DNA from: Prevotella herbatica
GTDB lineage: Bacteria > Bacteroidota > Bacteroidia > Bacteroidales > Bacteroidaceae
Direction of reading: 5' to 3'
Assembly: GCF_017347605.1 (NCBI RefSeq)
Contig: NZ_AP024484.1
Span: 3,424,501-3,488,500 of the forward strand
Length of the DNA: 64,000 bases
The notes under the pieces are model-generated. The model was not told the DNA's origin. It did no database searches and was given only the letters and a program-made list of their open reading frames with translations. Position 1 is the first letter of the stretch. Each line of letters starts with the position of its first letter. Of this stretch, positions 33,234 through 42,361 are shown piece by piece. The position numbers and the translations under genes were made by a program.

Positions 33234-34282
33234 AAAAGTTGATTTTTATATTAATCGCATCATTGGTACTTGTTTGCGCTTGTGACCGTAGACCATTAGA
33301 ATATGTTTCTGATGATAATGCTGTAGTTGCAATAAAATATGACTGGGAGACAGCCGTTGGAGCTCCTCCATCGGGAGTAACGTTAATGGCTTATGGCAGC
33401 GATGGCTCTACGCAACAGAATATATCAAACAACACGACCAGTATGCCATTAAACCTGGGAGTAGGAATGTGGAAAATGTTATCTTTCAATCTTAGCACCA
33501 CTGAATTCAATTCATTCACATTTAACAAAATGAATAACTATGATTCAGCACAAGTGAAATTGAATGATATTGAATCAAGTACTTACACAAATGGGACTTG
33601 GGATGCAGGAGTTGAATATAAACAGGAGCCTGAGGATCTTGCTGTTATCACTGATACAATAATAATAACAGAAGAAATGATATCAGGTTCAAAAAACTTC
33701 AATACAACAGGAAGTGATTCGACAACTAAGAAATATGTCATAAAAGAAACGCCAAAACCTGTAAATACAAAACTAACTATAAGAATTAGGGTTAACAACA
33801 TTAATAGTATTAAAAGTTCAATAGGCTCCATAAATGGTTTGGCTGGAGGATATATCCTTACAACACACCATGCCTCTACAGACAAGGCAACATTTCTATT
33901 ACAGGACATGAAGGCTAGCGTCGATTCAACAGGAGCCACAAGCGGTTGGTTGACTATAAACTTGTCAACTTTTGGCTTACCATACGGTAAAGAAAATATT
34001 AATTCACGAATTGATGATGACAATGTACTAACGCTATATCTCCAACTGAACGACAACAAAACAGAAAAACTATTTACCTACAATGTAGGCAAAATTATAA
34101 ATTATGCACAAGAAGTAACAAGAGCATTGGAGCCAACCTCTAAGGTTACACAGAACTTATTACTTATCATTAACGACGGTCCTGAGTTACCTAAGATTGA
34201 CAATCATAATTCAGGAGGTAGTGGATTTGATGCTGAAGTTGATGACTGGGGAGATGGCGGTACTACTGATATCAATATATAG
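33230..34282 (+). CDS. DUF5119 fimbrial lipoprotein
   Basis: 350 residues with lipobox VCAC, then CDRRPLEYVSDDNAVVAIKYDW, the DUF5119 opening, and a body of beta strands. DUF5119 lipoproteins occupy the FimB/Mfa2 (anchor) place in many fimbrial loci. Overlaps the DUF3575 gene by four bases. Ends with a Gly/Asp-rich tail (VDDWGDGGTTDI). Anchor role is inferred from position. Confidence 0.75.
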   Translation: MKKLIFILIASLVLVCACDRRPLEYVSDDNAVVAIKYDWETAVGAPPSGVTLMAYGSDGSTQQNISNNTTSMPLNLGVGMWKMLSFNLSTTEFNSFTFNKMNNYDSAQVKLNDIESSTYTNGTWDAGVEYKQEPEDLAVITDTIIITEEMISGSKNFNTTGSDSTTKKYVIKETPKPVNTKLTIRIRVNNINSIKSSIGSINGLAGGYILTTHHASTDKATFLLQDMKASVDSTGATSGWLTINLSTFGLPYGKENINSRIDDDNVLTLYLQLNDNKTEKLFTYNVGKIINYAQEVTRALEPTSKVTQNLLLIINDGPELPKIDNHNSGGSGFDAEVDDWGDGGTTDINI

Positions 34283-34357
34283 GAAGGTAGATCTTTAACA
34301 TAAAATACTTAATTGCGGCGTTAAACATGTTAAACAAAACTAAATAACAAGAGAAGA

Positions 34358-34389
34358 TTTGGTTGATACATGATTATCACATAATTTTG
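34358..34389 (+). promoter_or_regulatory. Promoter of the first fimbrillin gene
   Basis: TTTG (34358-34361), 20-base spacer, TAATTTTG (34382-34389). The leader of about 115 bases is AT-rich. Confidence 0.75.
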
Positions 34390-34510
34390 CATCGATTTTT
34401 AGGAACCATAATGGATTTATAAGTATCCTAGTTCAAGACAAGTAAATATTTAGATTAAATTTAAGCTCAAAAAAGGAGCAAATAAAAATTCAAGTAAATT
34501 AAAAACACTT

Positions 34511-35653
34511 ATGAAAAAGATTCTATTGTTTACTGTTGCTGCTGCAACAGTAATGGCACTAGCTGGTTGTTCACAGAATTCAGACTTGGCTGATACAGAA
34601 GGAACTACACAAACGCCAGTTTCATTTGATACATATTTGGCAAAAACCCGTGCTGGGGCGATTGGTTCGGAAACTACAGAAACTCTTAAGACAAATGGAT
34701 TTGGAGTGTTAGCCTGTTATACAGAAGGTGATTATAACCAAACCAATGATGCACCTAACTTTATGTACAACACTAAAGTTACTGGAAGCACTGCAGCAGA
34801 CGGTTCAACAACTTGGAGTTACGATCAAAAACGCTATTGGCCAACTAGTGGCAAAATCAGTTTCTTTGCATACGCACCCTATGTTAATATTCAGGGCACA
34901 GAGACTTCTGGTATTATAAGTCTTAGTAACAACTATACCAGTAATCCCAATATTACTTATAACTTAGGTGGTGATATAACAAACTGTGTAGACCTGCTTA
35001 AAGGTGTTAAAAAAGGAACAGACGCTGATAATAATATTAATTTAACGAGTGAAAGCGGCGTTGTTGGATTCACGTTCAAACACGCCTTAGCTAAATTTAA
35101 CATTAATGCTGTAGCTTCATCTGCAGTTGATGCAAATACTAAGATTACTATTGATAATATTACAATCACAAATACAAATCTTTATCAATCAGGAACTTTA
35201 AGTCTTGTTGATGGCACTTGGTTATATGGTGGTAGCGGAAATATTAGTCTTTCGATTGATAAAACCGGCATTAATAAAGATTTTGCAGAACCTGGAGACC
35301 CAACTGCTATACAAAATGTAAACGGAGTAACAACTGTGGCTGAGTCTATACTGGCTGATAATAAATCATGTTATTTAATACCTTTAACATCATACAGTAC
35401 CCCGAAAATGACCATAACGGTAACATATTGGGTTAGAACGTTTTATAAGGACATACCAGCAGAAGCTAATATAAGCCAAAAGTATACTGTTACAAAAGAT
35501 ATCACATTTGCGGGCAACTTTGAGGCAAACAAACAATATAGTTTAAATTTAACCATTGGTAATGCTCCTAAAGCTATTACATTCGATGCAAATATTTCAG
35601 ATTGGGGTACAGGTACGACAAATCCTAGCGGTCTTGATTTATCGGTCAACTAA
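34511..35653 (+). CDS. Fimbrillin-family lipoprotein 1 (probable main subunit)
   Basis: 380 residues: lipobox ALAGC (about residue 19), then FDTYLAKTRAGAIG, where the Arg marks a likely protease maturation site, and the Mfa_like_1 body with NGFGVLACY, NFMYNTKV, WSYDQKRYWPTSGKISFFAYAP, FKHALAKFNI and a final ITFDANISDWGTG. Own promoter, own terminator at 35679-35717: expression separate from, and likely higher than, the following genes, as expected for a shaft subunit. First of four consecutive related genes. Confidence 0.85.
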   Translation: MKKILLFTVAAATVMALAGCSQNSDLADTEGTTQTPVSFDTYLAKTRAGAIGSETTETLKTNGFGVLACYTEGDYNQTNDAPNFMYNTKVTGSTAADGSTTWSYDQKRYWPTSGKISFFAYAPYVNIQGTETSGIISLSNNYTSNPNITYNLGGDITNCVDLLKGVKKGTDADNNINLTSESGVVGFTFKHALAKFNINAVASSAVDANTKITIDNITITNTNLYQSGTLSLVDGTWLYGGSGNISLSIDKTGINKDFAEPGDPTAIQNVNGVTTVAESILADNKSCYLIPLTSYSTPKMTITVTYWVRTFYKDIPAEANISQKYTVTKDITFAGNFEANKQYSLNLTIGNAPKAITFDANISDWGTGTTNPSGLDLSVN

Positions 35654-35678
35654 GCAGTAGAATCAACTAATTATATAT

Positions 35679-35717
35679 AAAGAGGGGGACAAAGCCTACA
35701 GGCTTTGTCCCCTCTTT
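35679..35717 (+). terminator. Terminator after fimbrillin 1
   Basis: Stem AAAGAGGGGGACAAAGCC (35679-35696) with GGCTTTGTCCCCTCTTT (35701-35717), one bulged G, loop TACA, followed by GTATTATAT. Strong hairpin. Confidence 0.8.
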
Positions 35718-35802
35718 GTATTATATATATGTTAACGAATATTTATTAACATAATGTTAGGGCACACATAGTTAAACTAAATTAACCAAACTTCTATATA
35801 TT

Positions 35803-35832
35803 TTTGATTTAAATAAAAAAGGACTATATTTG
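35803..35832 (+). promoter_or_regulatory. Promoter of fimbrillin gene 2
   Basis: TTTG (35803-35806), 18-base spacer, TATATTTG (35825-35832). Leader of about 170 bases; the rest of the gap shows no gene. Confidence 0.65.
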
Positions 35833-36006
35833 CTATACACAAAAATAAAAGAAAGAAGATTTAGCATTAAAAAGTCAAAGAAGCATTAAAAGTTAAGATT
35901 AAAATATTTTAGAGCGATAAAATATCAAAGTGATCACAATATTACTAAATTCAACTTTATCTTAGATAGATTATTAAAACTGTTGAACGCATTAAACATT
36001 TTGATT

Positions 36007-37158
36007 ATGAAACAGATCGCACTATTTATCATGATTGCAATCGTTAGCTTGTCATCATGTTCAAATGAAGAACTCATAGATTCTGCAATAAATGGAACAG
36101 AATCAAAAAATGAGTATAAGCCTGTTGTTTTCGGTACCTATATCGAGAAAGCAGTTTCAAGTCGTGCGGTCAACAATTCAACAACCACTCTATCTGCAAA
36201 AAACGGTTTCGGCGTCTTCGCATTCAATAGTTCTGAAGCTGATATTAAAGACATCTCTCCAAACTTTATGTACAATCAGAAAGTCGCCTCAACAAATAAA
36301 GGTGATTCATGGAACTATAGTCCCGTAAAATATTGGCCGACAAGTAGTTCATCAATGGAAAACCAAAATAGCTTCTTTGCTTATGCCCCGTACGTAGACT
36401 CAAGTGTAAATTCAGAGGGTATTACAAGTATTACATCTAACAGCAGTTTAGGTGCCCCAAAACTTACCTTCACAAATTCTTCAAACGTAGAAAACACAAT
36501 CGACTTGTTATGGGCTGTTTCAAAAGAAAGCGGTAAAGCTCTGAAAGACATGACTTCATTAAACTCTAATGGAGAAGTGAATTTCAACTTCCGCCATGCC
36601 CTAGCAAGACTTAGCCTAAACATTCAAGGAGTATTCAATTCTAACTCAAATGAGAATATTGCAGATGGAAACAAGATTACTATTGAGAATATAACTATTT
36701 CAGGTTCATTCCCAAGCAACGGAACATTGAATCTTGACAACGAAATAGCTTATACTCCACAATGGGAAAATACAAATGGAGAAACAGTATTCAATATAAA
36801 TAATAATCAAATAGCTGAAAATATAAGAGATGGAGGCGATTGCAAGGGTACTGATAGCATAAGTGGCGTAACAAATATCACAACAAATCTTTTGGCAAAT
36901 ACTTCTGATAATAAAGAACGTTATCTAACGTTCATACCTTCAAAAGGAAATTTAACAATAAGTATAACTTATTGGTTAACGACTAAAGATAGCAATTTGG
37001 CTGGAGGCTATTTTAGAGTTAAGAATAATGCGGAAAAAACAATATCAAATATGACTTTAGAAGCAGGCAAAAACTATTCTATAAATGTATTACTTGGAAT
37101 GAGCGGAATACAGTTTGACTCAAATGTTGCAGAATGGGATACCACTATTGCCGAATAA
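36007..37158 (+). CDS. Fimbrillin-family lipoprotein 2
   Basis: 383 residues, lipobox SLSSC, then FGTYIEKAVSSRAVNNSTT, NGFGVFAFN, NFMYNQKVAS, WNYSPVKYWPTSSS, FFAYAPYVDS, FRHALARLSLNI and IQFDSNVAEWDT, the same signposts as fimbrillin 1, with low overall identity. ATG 36007 is used; a TTG eight codons earlier is unlikely. Probably a minor or alternative subunit. Confidence 0.82.
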   Translation: MKQIALFIMIAIVSLSSCSNEELIDSAINGTESKNEYKPVVFGTYIEKAVSSRAVNNSTTTLSAKNGFGVFAFNSSEADIKDISPNFMYNQKVASTNKGDSWNYSPVKYWPTSSSSMENQNSFFAYAPYVDSSVNSEGITSITSNSSLGAPKLTFTNSSNVENTIDLLWAVSKESGKALKDMTSLNSNGEVNFNFRHALARLSLNIQGVFNSNSNENIADGNKITIENITISGSFPSNGTLNLDNEIAYTPQWENTNGETVFNINNNQIAENIRDGGDCKGTDSISGVTNITTNLLANTSDNKERYLTFIPSKGNLTISITYWLTTKDSNLAGGYFRVKNNAEKTISNMTLEAGKNYSINVLLGMSGIQFDSNVAEWDTTIAE

Positions 37159-37191
37159 TTAGTTAAAAGTTAAAGAAGAAACCTAAAAAGC

Positions 37192-37222
37192 TTGGTAATA
37201 TATCTCTTTTTGACTAATTTTG
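37192..37222 (+). promoter_or_regulatory. Promoter of fimbrillin gene 3
   Basis: TTG (37192-37194), 20-base spacer, TAATTTTG (37215-37222). The short leader that follows carries the 16-bp tandem repeat. Confidence 0.65.
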
Positions 37223-37234
37223 TGGACGAATTGA

Positions 37235-37278
37235 CGAAGTAAATGATTGATCAAGTAAGTGATTGACTAAGTAAGTGA
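37235..37278 (+). repeat. 16-bp tandem repeat before fimbrillin 3
   Basis: About 2.8 copies of a 16-base unit, (C/T)(G/C/T)AAGTAA(A/G)TGATTGA, running into the GTG start codon at 37275. Copy-number change would alter leader length. Confidence 0.7.
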
Positions 37279-38396
37279 AAATTTTATTATATTTTATTCT
37301 AATTTTAGGGTTGTCATTGGTAACATCAGGTTGCAGTGACAATTCTATTATGGAAAGTGAAAGCATATTAGCAAATACACTTTCTATGGATTTTTCGTGC
37401 TATACCAGTAAAGCAACAACTAGTCGTGCCAATAGCAATTACATTGTTGATGGAACCAACACAACCACCATTCCAAGTGGTAATTCAATTGGTGTATTCT
37501 CTTTCTATCAAGGTCCAACAAAATGGGATGACATAACATCTCATGTTGCGTCATTTATGAATAACCAGAAAATGGTGGCTAAAGCGTTAAACAACACAGT
37601 AAGTTTCACATACTCACCTACAAAATACTGGCCAAGTAATCCTAACGATAAACTTAGTTTCTTTGCCTACTATCCTTGGAATAACCTTTCAAACGGTAGT
37701 CAAGATATTGGTGTTGAGAATATTGAAGATGAAAGTAAAATGTGTTTAAGATTAAACGTTGAGGATAATCCTAGTGACCAAGTAGATGTGATGCTTAGCG
37801 ATTTAATAAAAGACAAGACATACCAAGACACCAATAATGAAGGAAAAATAGATTTCAACTTTCATCATATACTAAGCTTTGTAAACATAAAACTCATCAT
37901 TGATGATAATATGAAAAGCATAGCAAAGCTTAAAGTTAACAGTGCCATGATATCGGGACTGTACAATGCAGGCACTTGCCACCCTAGCTATGATCAAAGT
38001 TCTGGGAAAACAGTATTTACATGGACTCCATATTTCAAAACAGGAACGTCAGATCAGCAGTATGTACTTGATACCAGTGCACTATCTTCAACTACTTCTA
38101 ACCAAACAGGAAATATTCTGTTAATGGTTCCACAGCAACTGAGTACAAACGTGGTATTCACTATAAACTATGATATAATATTTATCGACAACAACGGTAA
38201 CGAAAAGTACAAATACACGAATAATGAGCAAAATGTAGTGCTAAAAAACACTGGGAACATAACGGATTGGTTACCTGGAAAGAAATATACCTACACATTT
38301 ACTATAGGTTTAAAGCCTATAAAAATGGATGCTACGACCGACGAATGGTCTAACAGCGGATATGACACTGATGTAAGCGGACCTAGTACTAATTGA
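37275..38396 (+). CDS. Fimbrillin-family lipoprotein 3
   Basis: 373 residues with GTG start, lipobox VTSGC (about residue 20), then CYTSKATTSRANSNY with the Arg maturation site, IGVFSFY, SFMNNQKMVA, FTYSPTKYWPSNPND, LSFFAYYPW, FNFHHILSFVNIKL and KMDATTDEWSN. Mfa_like_1 family. Ten bases before the next gene, thus in one transcript with it. Confidence 0.8.
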   Translation: MKILLYFILILGLSLVTSGCSDNSIMESESILANTLSMDFSCYTSKATTSRANSNYIVDGTNTTTIPSGNSIGVFSFYQGPTKWDDITSHVASFMNNQKMVAKALNNTVSFTYSPTKYWPSNPNDKLSFFAYYPWNNLSNGSQDIGVENIEDESKMCLRLNVEDNPSDQVDVMLSDLIKDKTYQDTNNEGKIDFNFHHILSFVNIKLIIDDNMKSIAKLKVNSAMISGLYNAGTCHPSYDQSSGKTVFTWTPYFKTGTSDQQYVLDTSALSSTTSNQTGNILLMVPQQLSTNVVFTINYDIIFIDNNGNEKYKYTNNEQNVVLKNTGNITDWLPGKKYTYTFTIGLKPIKMDATTDEWSNSGYDTDVSGPSTN

Positions 38397-38406
38397 TAAA
38401 GTAAAA

Positions 38407-40089
38407 ATGAAGATTACACGACCATATATTACCTTAATACTGTTTGTTCTATGCATAGTTTCATGCACAGAAAAAAGTGACATCGCGGATAATAGCTATG
38501 CTAATAATATCAGCGATAATGCTATCGACATCTCAGCAGAAACAGACAGTATGAAGACTCGTAGCGTAACATCATCTCCATTCTCCATAGAAAATAGCGC
38601 AGATCTTCAAGCTAACGGCTTCAAAGTTTACGCATACTATCATGGTACTGACAATTTCGTTACTGCCAACCAAAGCCTTTACACGCTTATGGATAACGTA
38701 AACGTAAAATATAATAACGGTGCATGGGGTTATGATGGAGACACAATGTATTGGCCTATTGGAAAAAATATGCTATCTTTCTTTGCAACATCATATAACC
38801 CAAACTTAGGAAGCAATCAATTAACATTAAACAAAAATACTAGTACTGGTAATCCGGAAATAACTTACATTGCATCAACTGACTTAGATAAACAAGAAGA
38901 CATACTTTGGGGAACTAGAAGTAACGGAATGCCATACACTAACGAGACAAGGCCTAGTGACGAAACAGTACACTGGCACTTCAAGCATGCCCTTGCCAAA
39001 ATTATACCAACTATTTCAAGCACACTATACACAGAACCATACTCAACGATTGTACCACATTCAGATATTTCTCAAAGTATAGATTACATTCAGACAAAAT
39101 ATCTAATTAAGAGCGTTACTATTTCAAACGCTAACAAACAAGCTACGCTTTCATTGCAAAATAGCGTAGCTAGTACTCCAGCATGGAATAATAAAAGTGG
39201 AACTTTGGAATATCTTTTAGACTCAGAATTAAATGATGATATAAAATATGCTCAAACAGCTGGTCAAACACAGAATCAAATAAATACGAATAACTGGTAT
39301 AAGAACGGTGTCAACACTACGACAATGACCTTATTACCAGAAGGTAAATATCTTACCCTAATACCAAAATTGGCTGCAGAAAACGGGAATTTGAAAATAA
39401 GCATTACTTATGAAGTACTAACACAAATTACAGAACAAAAACAAACTAGAAATGTGATTTTGTGGTGGTATGGACCTTGGAATAATAGTGGTACACCAAC
39501 AACAACATACACAAACACAGAAAAAATTATTTCTGGTGATGTAAACACTGATTTCATTGGAAACAGAAAATATAATCTCAATATAAATATTCAAGCAAAT
39601 TACCTTGAATTGACAGCAATTCCACAACCATGGGAGGAAATTTCACAAGTAATTGATACAGAAACAAATCTTATAACCATTGCACCTGGCGGTGGTATAG
39701 AATTTGATGCTGTTCAATATGGAGATTCAATTGATAGAACTAACGGTATTATTTATCTAAGGAACAAGACTTGTGCGCTAAGTTTCAACATTGCCACACC
39801 ACGTGGAGCTACTTGGCGTGCAGCACTTATACAATCTGGAGATATAGATGCATTCCAATTTGTTGATGAAAACGGGACTGTACTTGCAAATCAAAATCCT
39901 CAAGGTGCTATTGGAACACAAGCAACTTTAAGGATAAGGGCAAAAAACGCAACAAATTCTACAGATAACTCGGCTATATTAAGAATATACGTTATTCAGC
40001 CGAACCAATCTACAATAGTAAAGACGCTTACAGGAAGCGACATATTCAAAGAGTATAAATTTGTTGAACCCGCTAACGCAAAAAATTAA
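38407..40089 (+). CDS. Fimbrillin-family lipoprotein 4, with extra C-terminal domain
   Basis: 560 residues, lipobox IVSC. Residues about 50-420 follow the fimbrillin plan (TRSVTSSP, NGFKVYAYYH, GYDGDTMYWPIGKNMLSFFA, WHFKHALAKI, LTAIPQPWEE). About 140 additional residues follow (ITIAPGGGIEFDAV, YLRNKTCALSFNIATPRGATWRAAL, SAILRIYVIQPNQ), an Ig-like/BACON-like beta domain that the paralogues lack. Likely a minor or accessory subunit towards the tip. Confidence 0.78.
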   Translation: MKITRPYITLILFVLCIVSCTEKSDIADNSYANNISDNAIDISAETDSMKTRSVTSSPFSIENSADLQANGFKVYAYYHGTDNFVTANQSLYTLMDNVNVKYNNGAWGYDGDTMYWPIGKNMLSFFATSYNPNLGSNQLTLNKNTSTGNPEITYIASTDLDKQEDILWGTRSNGMPYTNETRPSDETVHWHFKHALAKIIPTISSTLYTEPYSTIVPHSDISQSIDYIQTKYLIKSVTISNANKQATLSLQNSVASTPAWNNKSGTLEYLLDSELNDDIKYAQTAGQTQNQINTNNWYKNGVNTTTMTLLPEGKYLTLIPKLAAENGNLKISITYEVLTQITEQKQTRNVILWWYGPWNNSGTPTTTYTNTEKIISGDVNTDFIGNRKYNLNINIQANYLELTAIPQPWEEISQVIDTETNLITIAPGGGIEFDAVQYGDSIDRTNGIIYLRNKTCALSFNIATPRGATWRAALIQSGDIDAFQFVDENGTVLANQNPQGAIGTQATLRIRAKNATNSTDNSAILRIYVIQPNQSTIVKTLTGSDIFKEYKFVEPANAKN

Positions 40090-40105
40090 AATAGTTAGAC
40101 AGAGT

Positions 40106-42361
40106 ATGATGAGAACTATTATAAAATATACATATATACTTGCAATGTCATTCATAATTATGACATTATATAGTTGTTCAGAAAAGGATATCGCAAATGA
40201 TAGTGAATCCACTCTGAAAGACGGGTATATATCTTTTGTATTATACCATACTACTGCAGAGAAAAATGGTATAGAAACATCTACCCGAGCAACAATAAAC
40301 GGTGAAGACCAATTGAACGAAAACTATATTGAAAACGCAACGATATTCATTTATAATGATACAACACAAGCAGCTGTACAAACAATACAAGGGCAAAGCG
40401 TTTCGATAAACAATGATGGGTCTTATCTCGTAAGAACGAGAATTACAGATGAACTAAAATCAGCATTATCAAATGGTGGATATGCATATATTATTGCTAA
40501 CCCTACCAATAATTTCAACGATGGAATGACCCTTAATGAAGTTAAGAATTCTATTGTATCTTCTGATTTCACAATTAGTAGTTCTGGAGTTCAAGATAAA
40601 TTCACAATGTCTGGCGGTGAAGACATATCTTGGAATAACAACGCTGCATATTCTACAGTGCCTTTGTATAGATGTGCAGCTAAAGTTGTGGTGTATTCAA
40701 ACATTAAGGAGTCTGTAGATGAAAATTCAACCAATACTACTTTAACTTATACACCTAACTTTGAAAGCATGACTATAAGTTTGCTAAATGGATTAAATAA
40801 AGGGAAGGTTGATGCTAGCTATGTATCCTCTGATGCAGATTATTTCAACAAACAAGAAATTCTACAAAAGACAGATGCATCAAAGACCTATGCGGGAGTT
40901 GAATATGCATATTCTCATGTTCCATTTTACAGTTACCCAACATCATGGGGAGAAGTTGATCCAAGAGAGACTGTTGTAGAAATATGTATACCATGGACCG
41001 TGAAAGGCGAAAACAGATATATCAACACTTATTATCAGTTAAGTATAAATGCCCAAAACAGAAAGATAGAGCGCAATCGTCAATACACTATTTATCTAAA
41101 CATAAACGATATTGGAAGTACTAACAAGGAAACGCCTATAAAACTTAGTCCTTCAAGTTTCACTATTCTACCCTGGGGAACTGTTGATGTTGGTGCAGGC
41201 AGCAAGACTGACGAGAATGTTAGCGGTGATTTTCATAAGTACCAGTATCTAACGGTTGATCCACAAAGTATAATATTGAATAACCAAACTTCAACAACAA
41301 TAAAATATACAAGTTCATCTGCTTTAGATAAGACAAACACAAAAGTTACGCAAGTAGATTACTACACGTATGAAACCTCAGGTACTCCAAGATCCAATGT
41401 GCTTACAAATGCCGCAGATTTAGCTAAATATAAAGTAGACATAACATCTGATAAAGAAATTACGTTTACTCATGAGTTTGACGGTACATACACATATCAG
41501 AATATACATCTTCAAGTAACAAACAATGAGGGGCTAACCGAGACTGTCATTATGACTCAATATCCATCACTATATATTTCCACAGAAGATGGTGGAAACG
41601 CATTTATTGATGGTTACTTTGCTAGAGTAACAAATGCAACAATGTCAGGTGCTGCAAAAAATTCAGACGGAACTTATTATAGTAAAAACAATTATTATAG
41701 CTATTCTAAAGATAATTACGTAGTAACACCTTATGGTTATTTATTTACTTCCTTAGGTAATTTAGCACAGACACAAATAACAAATGTCTATGTTACAGCA
41801 TTTAATTCAGAAAATGGATACTATACCGTAGGTGGAGAAACATATTACTACAAGATTGGTGACCCAAGAGTCAATGCAGGTTGGAGTTCGTCTTCAATTA
41901 CTAGATATCTTTCGACATCATCAAGTACTAATTCATGGACTTCTACAGATTGTGCCAATTTAATGATAGCCTCAACAGCAGATTCATATCGTTCTGTAAT
42001 AGCTCCGGCATTCAAAGTATCATCTGCATGGGGACAATGCTCGCAAAACGGAGTAAAATTCTCTGATGCTCAGAAGCGTGCTGCAACATATCAAGAAAAC
42101 GGTTATGCAGCAGGAAGATGGAGATTACCAACTGAGGCTGAAATAATGTTTGTCGCTTATATGCAATCACAAGGTAATATTCCTACTCTATTTATTGATG
42201 GTGCAAATTACTGGGCTAGCAGTGGAAGATACTACAATAGTGGTAATTTCTATGAAGCAGGTAGTAATGTTCAATGTTATGTAAGAACAGTTTATGACAC
42301 TTGGTATTGGGGAGGTACTAAATGCCCTAGTGGAACTTATACTATAAAGACTACAAAATGA
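40106..42361 (+). CDS. Tip-type fimbrial lipoprotein with lectin-like C-terminus
   Basis: 751 residues from ATG 40106 (lipobox LYSC). N-terminal part as in Mfa/DUF4906 proteins (YIENATIFIYNDTTQAAVQT, YAYIIANPTNNF, RNRQYTIYLNINDIG, FTILPWGTVDVG), an Ig-like middle domain (VDPQSIILNNQTSTTIKYTS), and a C-terminal FISUMP-like domain: GRWRLPTEAEIMFV, NYWASSGRYY, YVRTVYDTWYW. This is the same design as the tip protein of the leftward operon. Overlaps the next gene by four bases. Confidence 0.75.
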   Translation: MMRTIIKYTYILAMSFIIMTLYSCSEKDIANDSESTLKDGYISFVLYHTTAEKNGIETSTRATINGEDQLNENYIENATIFIYNDTTQAAVQTIQGQSVSINNDGSYLVRTRITDELKSALSNGGYAYIIANPTNNFNDGMTLNEVKNSIVSSDFTISSSGVQDKFTMSGGEDISWNNNAAYSTVPLYRCAAKVVVYSNIKESVDENSTNTTLTYTPNFESMTISLLNGLNKGKVDASYVSSDADYFNKQEILQKTDASKTYAGVEYAYSHVPFYSYPTSWGEVDPRETVVEICIPWTVKGENRYINTYYQLSINAQNRKIERNRQYTIYLNINDIGSTNKETPIKLSPSSFTILPWGTVDVGAGSKTDENVSGDFHKYQYLTVDPQSIILNNQTSTTIKYTSSSALDKTNTKVTQVDYYTYETSGTPRSNVLTNAADLAKYKVDITSDKEITFTHEFDGTYTYQNIHLQVTNNEGLTETVIMTQYPSLYISTEDGGNAFIDGYFARVTNATMSGAAKNSDGTYYSKNNYYSYSKDNYVVTPYGYLFTSLGNLAQTQITNVYVTAFNSENGYYTVGGETYYYKIGDPRVNAGWSSSSITRYLSTSSSTNSWTSTDCANLMIASTADSYRSVIAPAFKVSSAWGQCSQNGVKFSDAQKRAATYQENGYAAGRWRLPTEAEIMFVAYMQSQGNIPTLFIDGANYWASSGRYYNSGNFYEAGSNVQCYVRTVYDTWYWGGTKCPSGTYTIKTTK

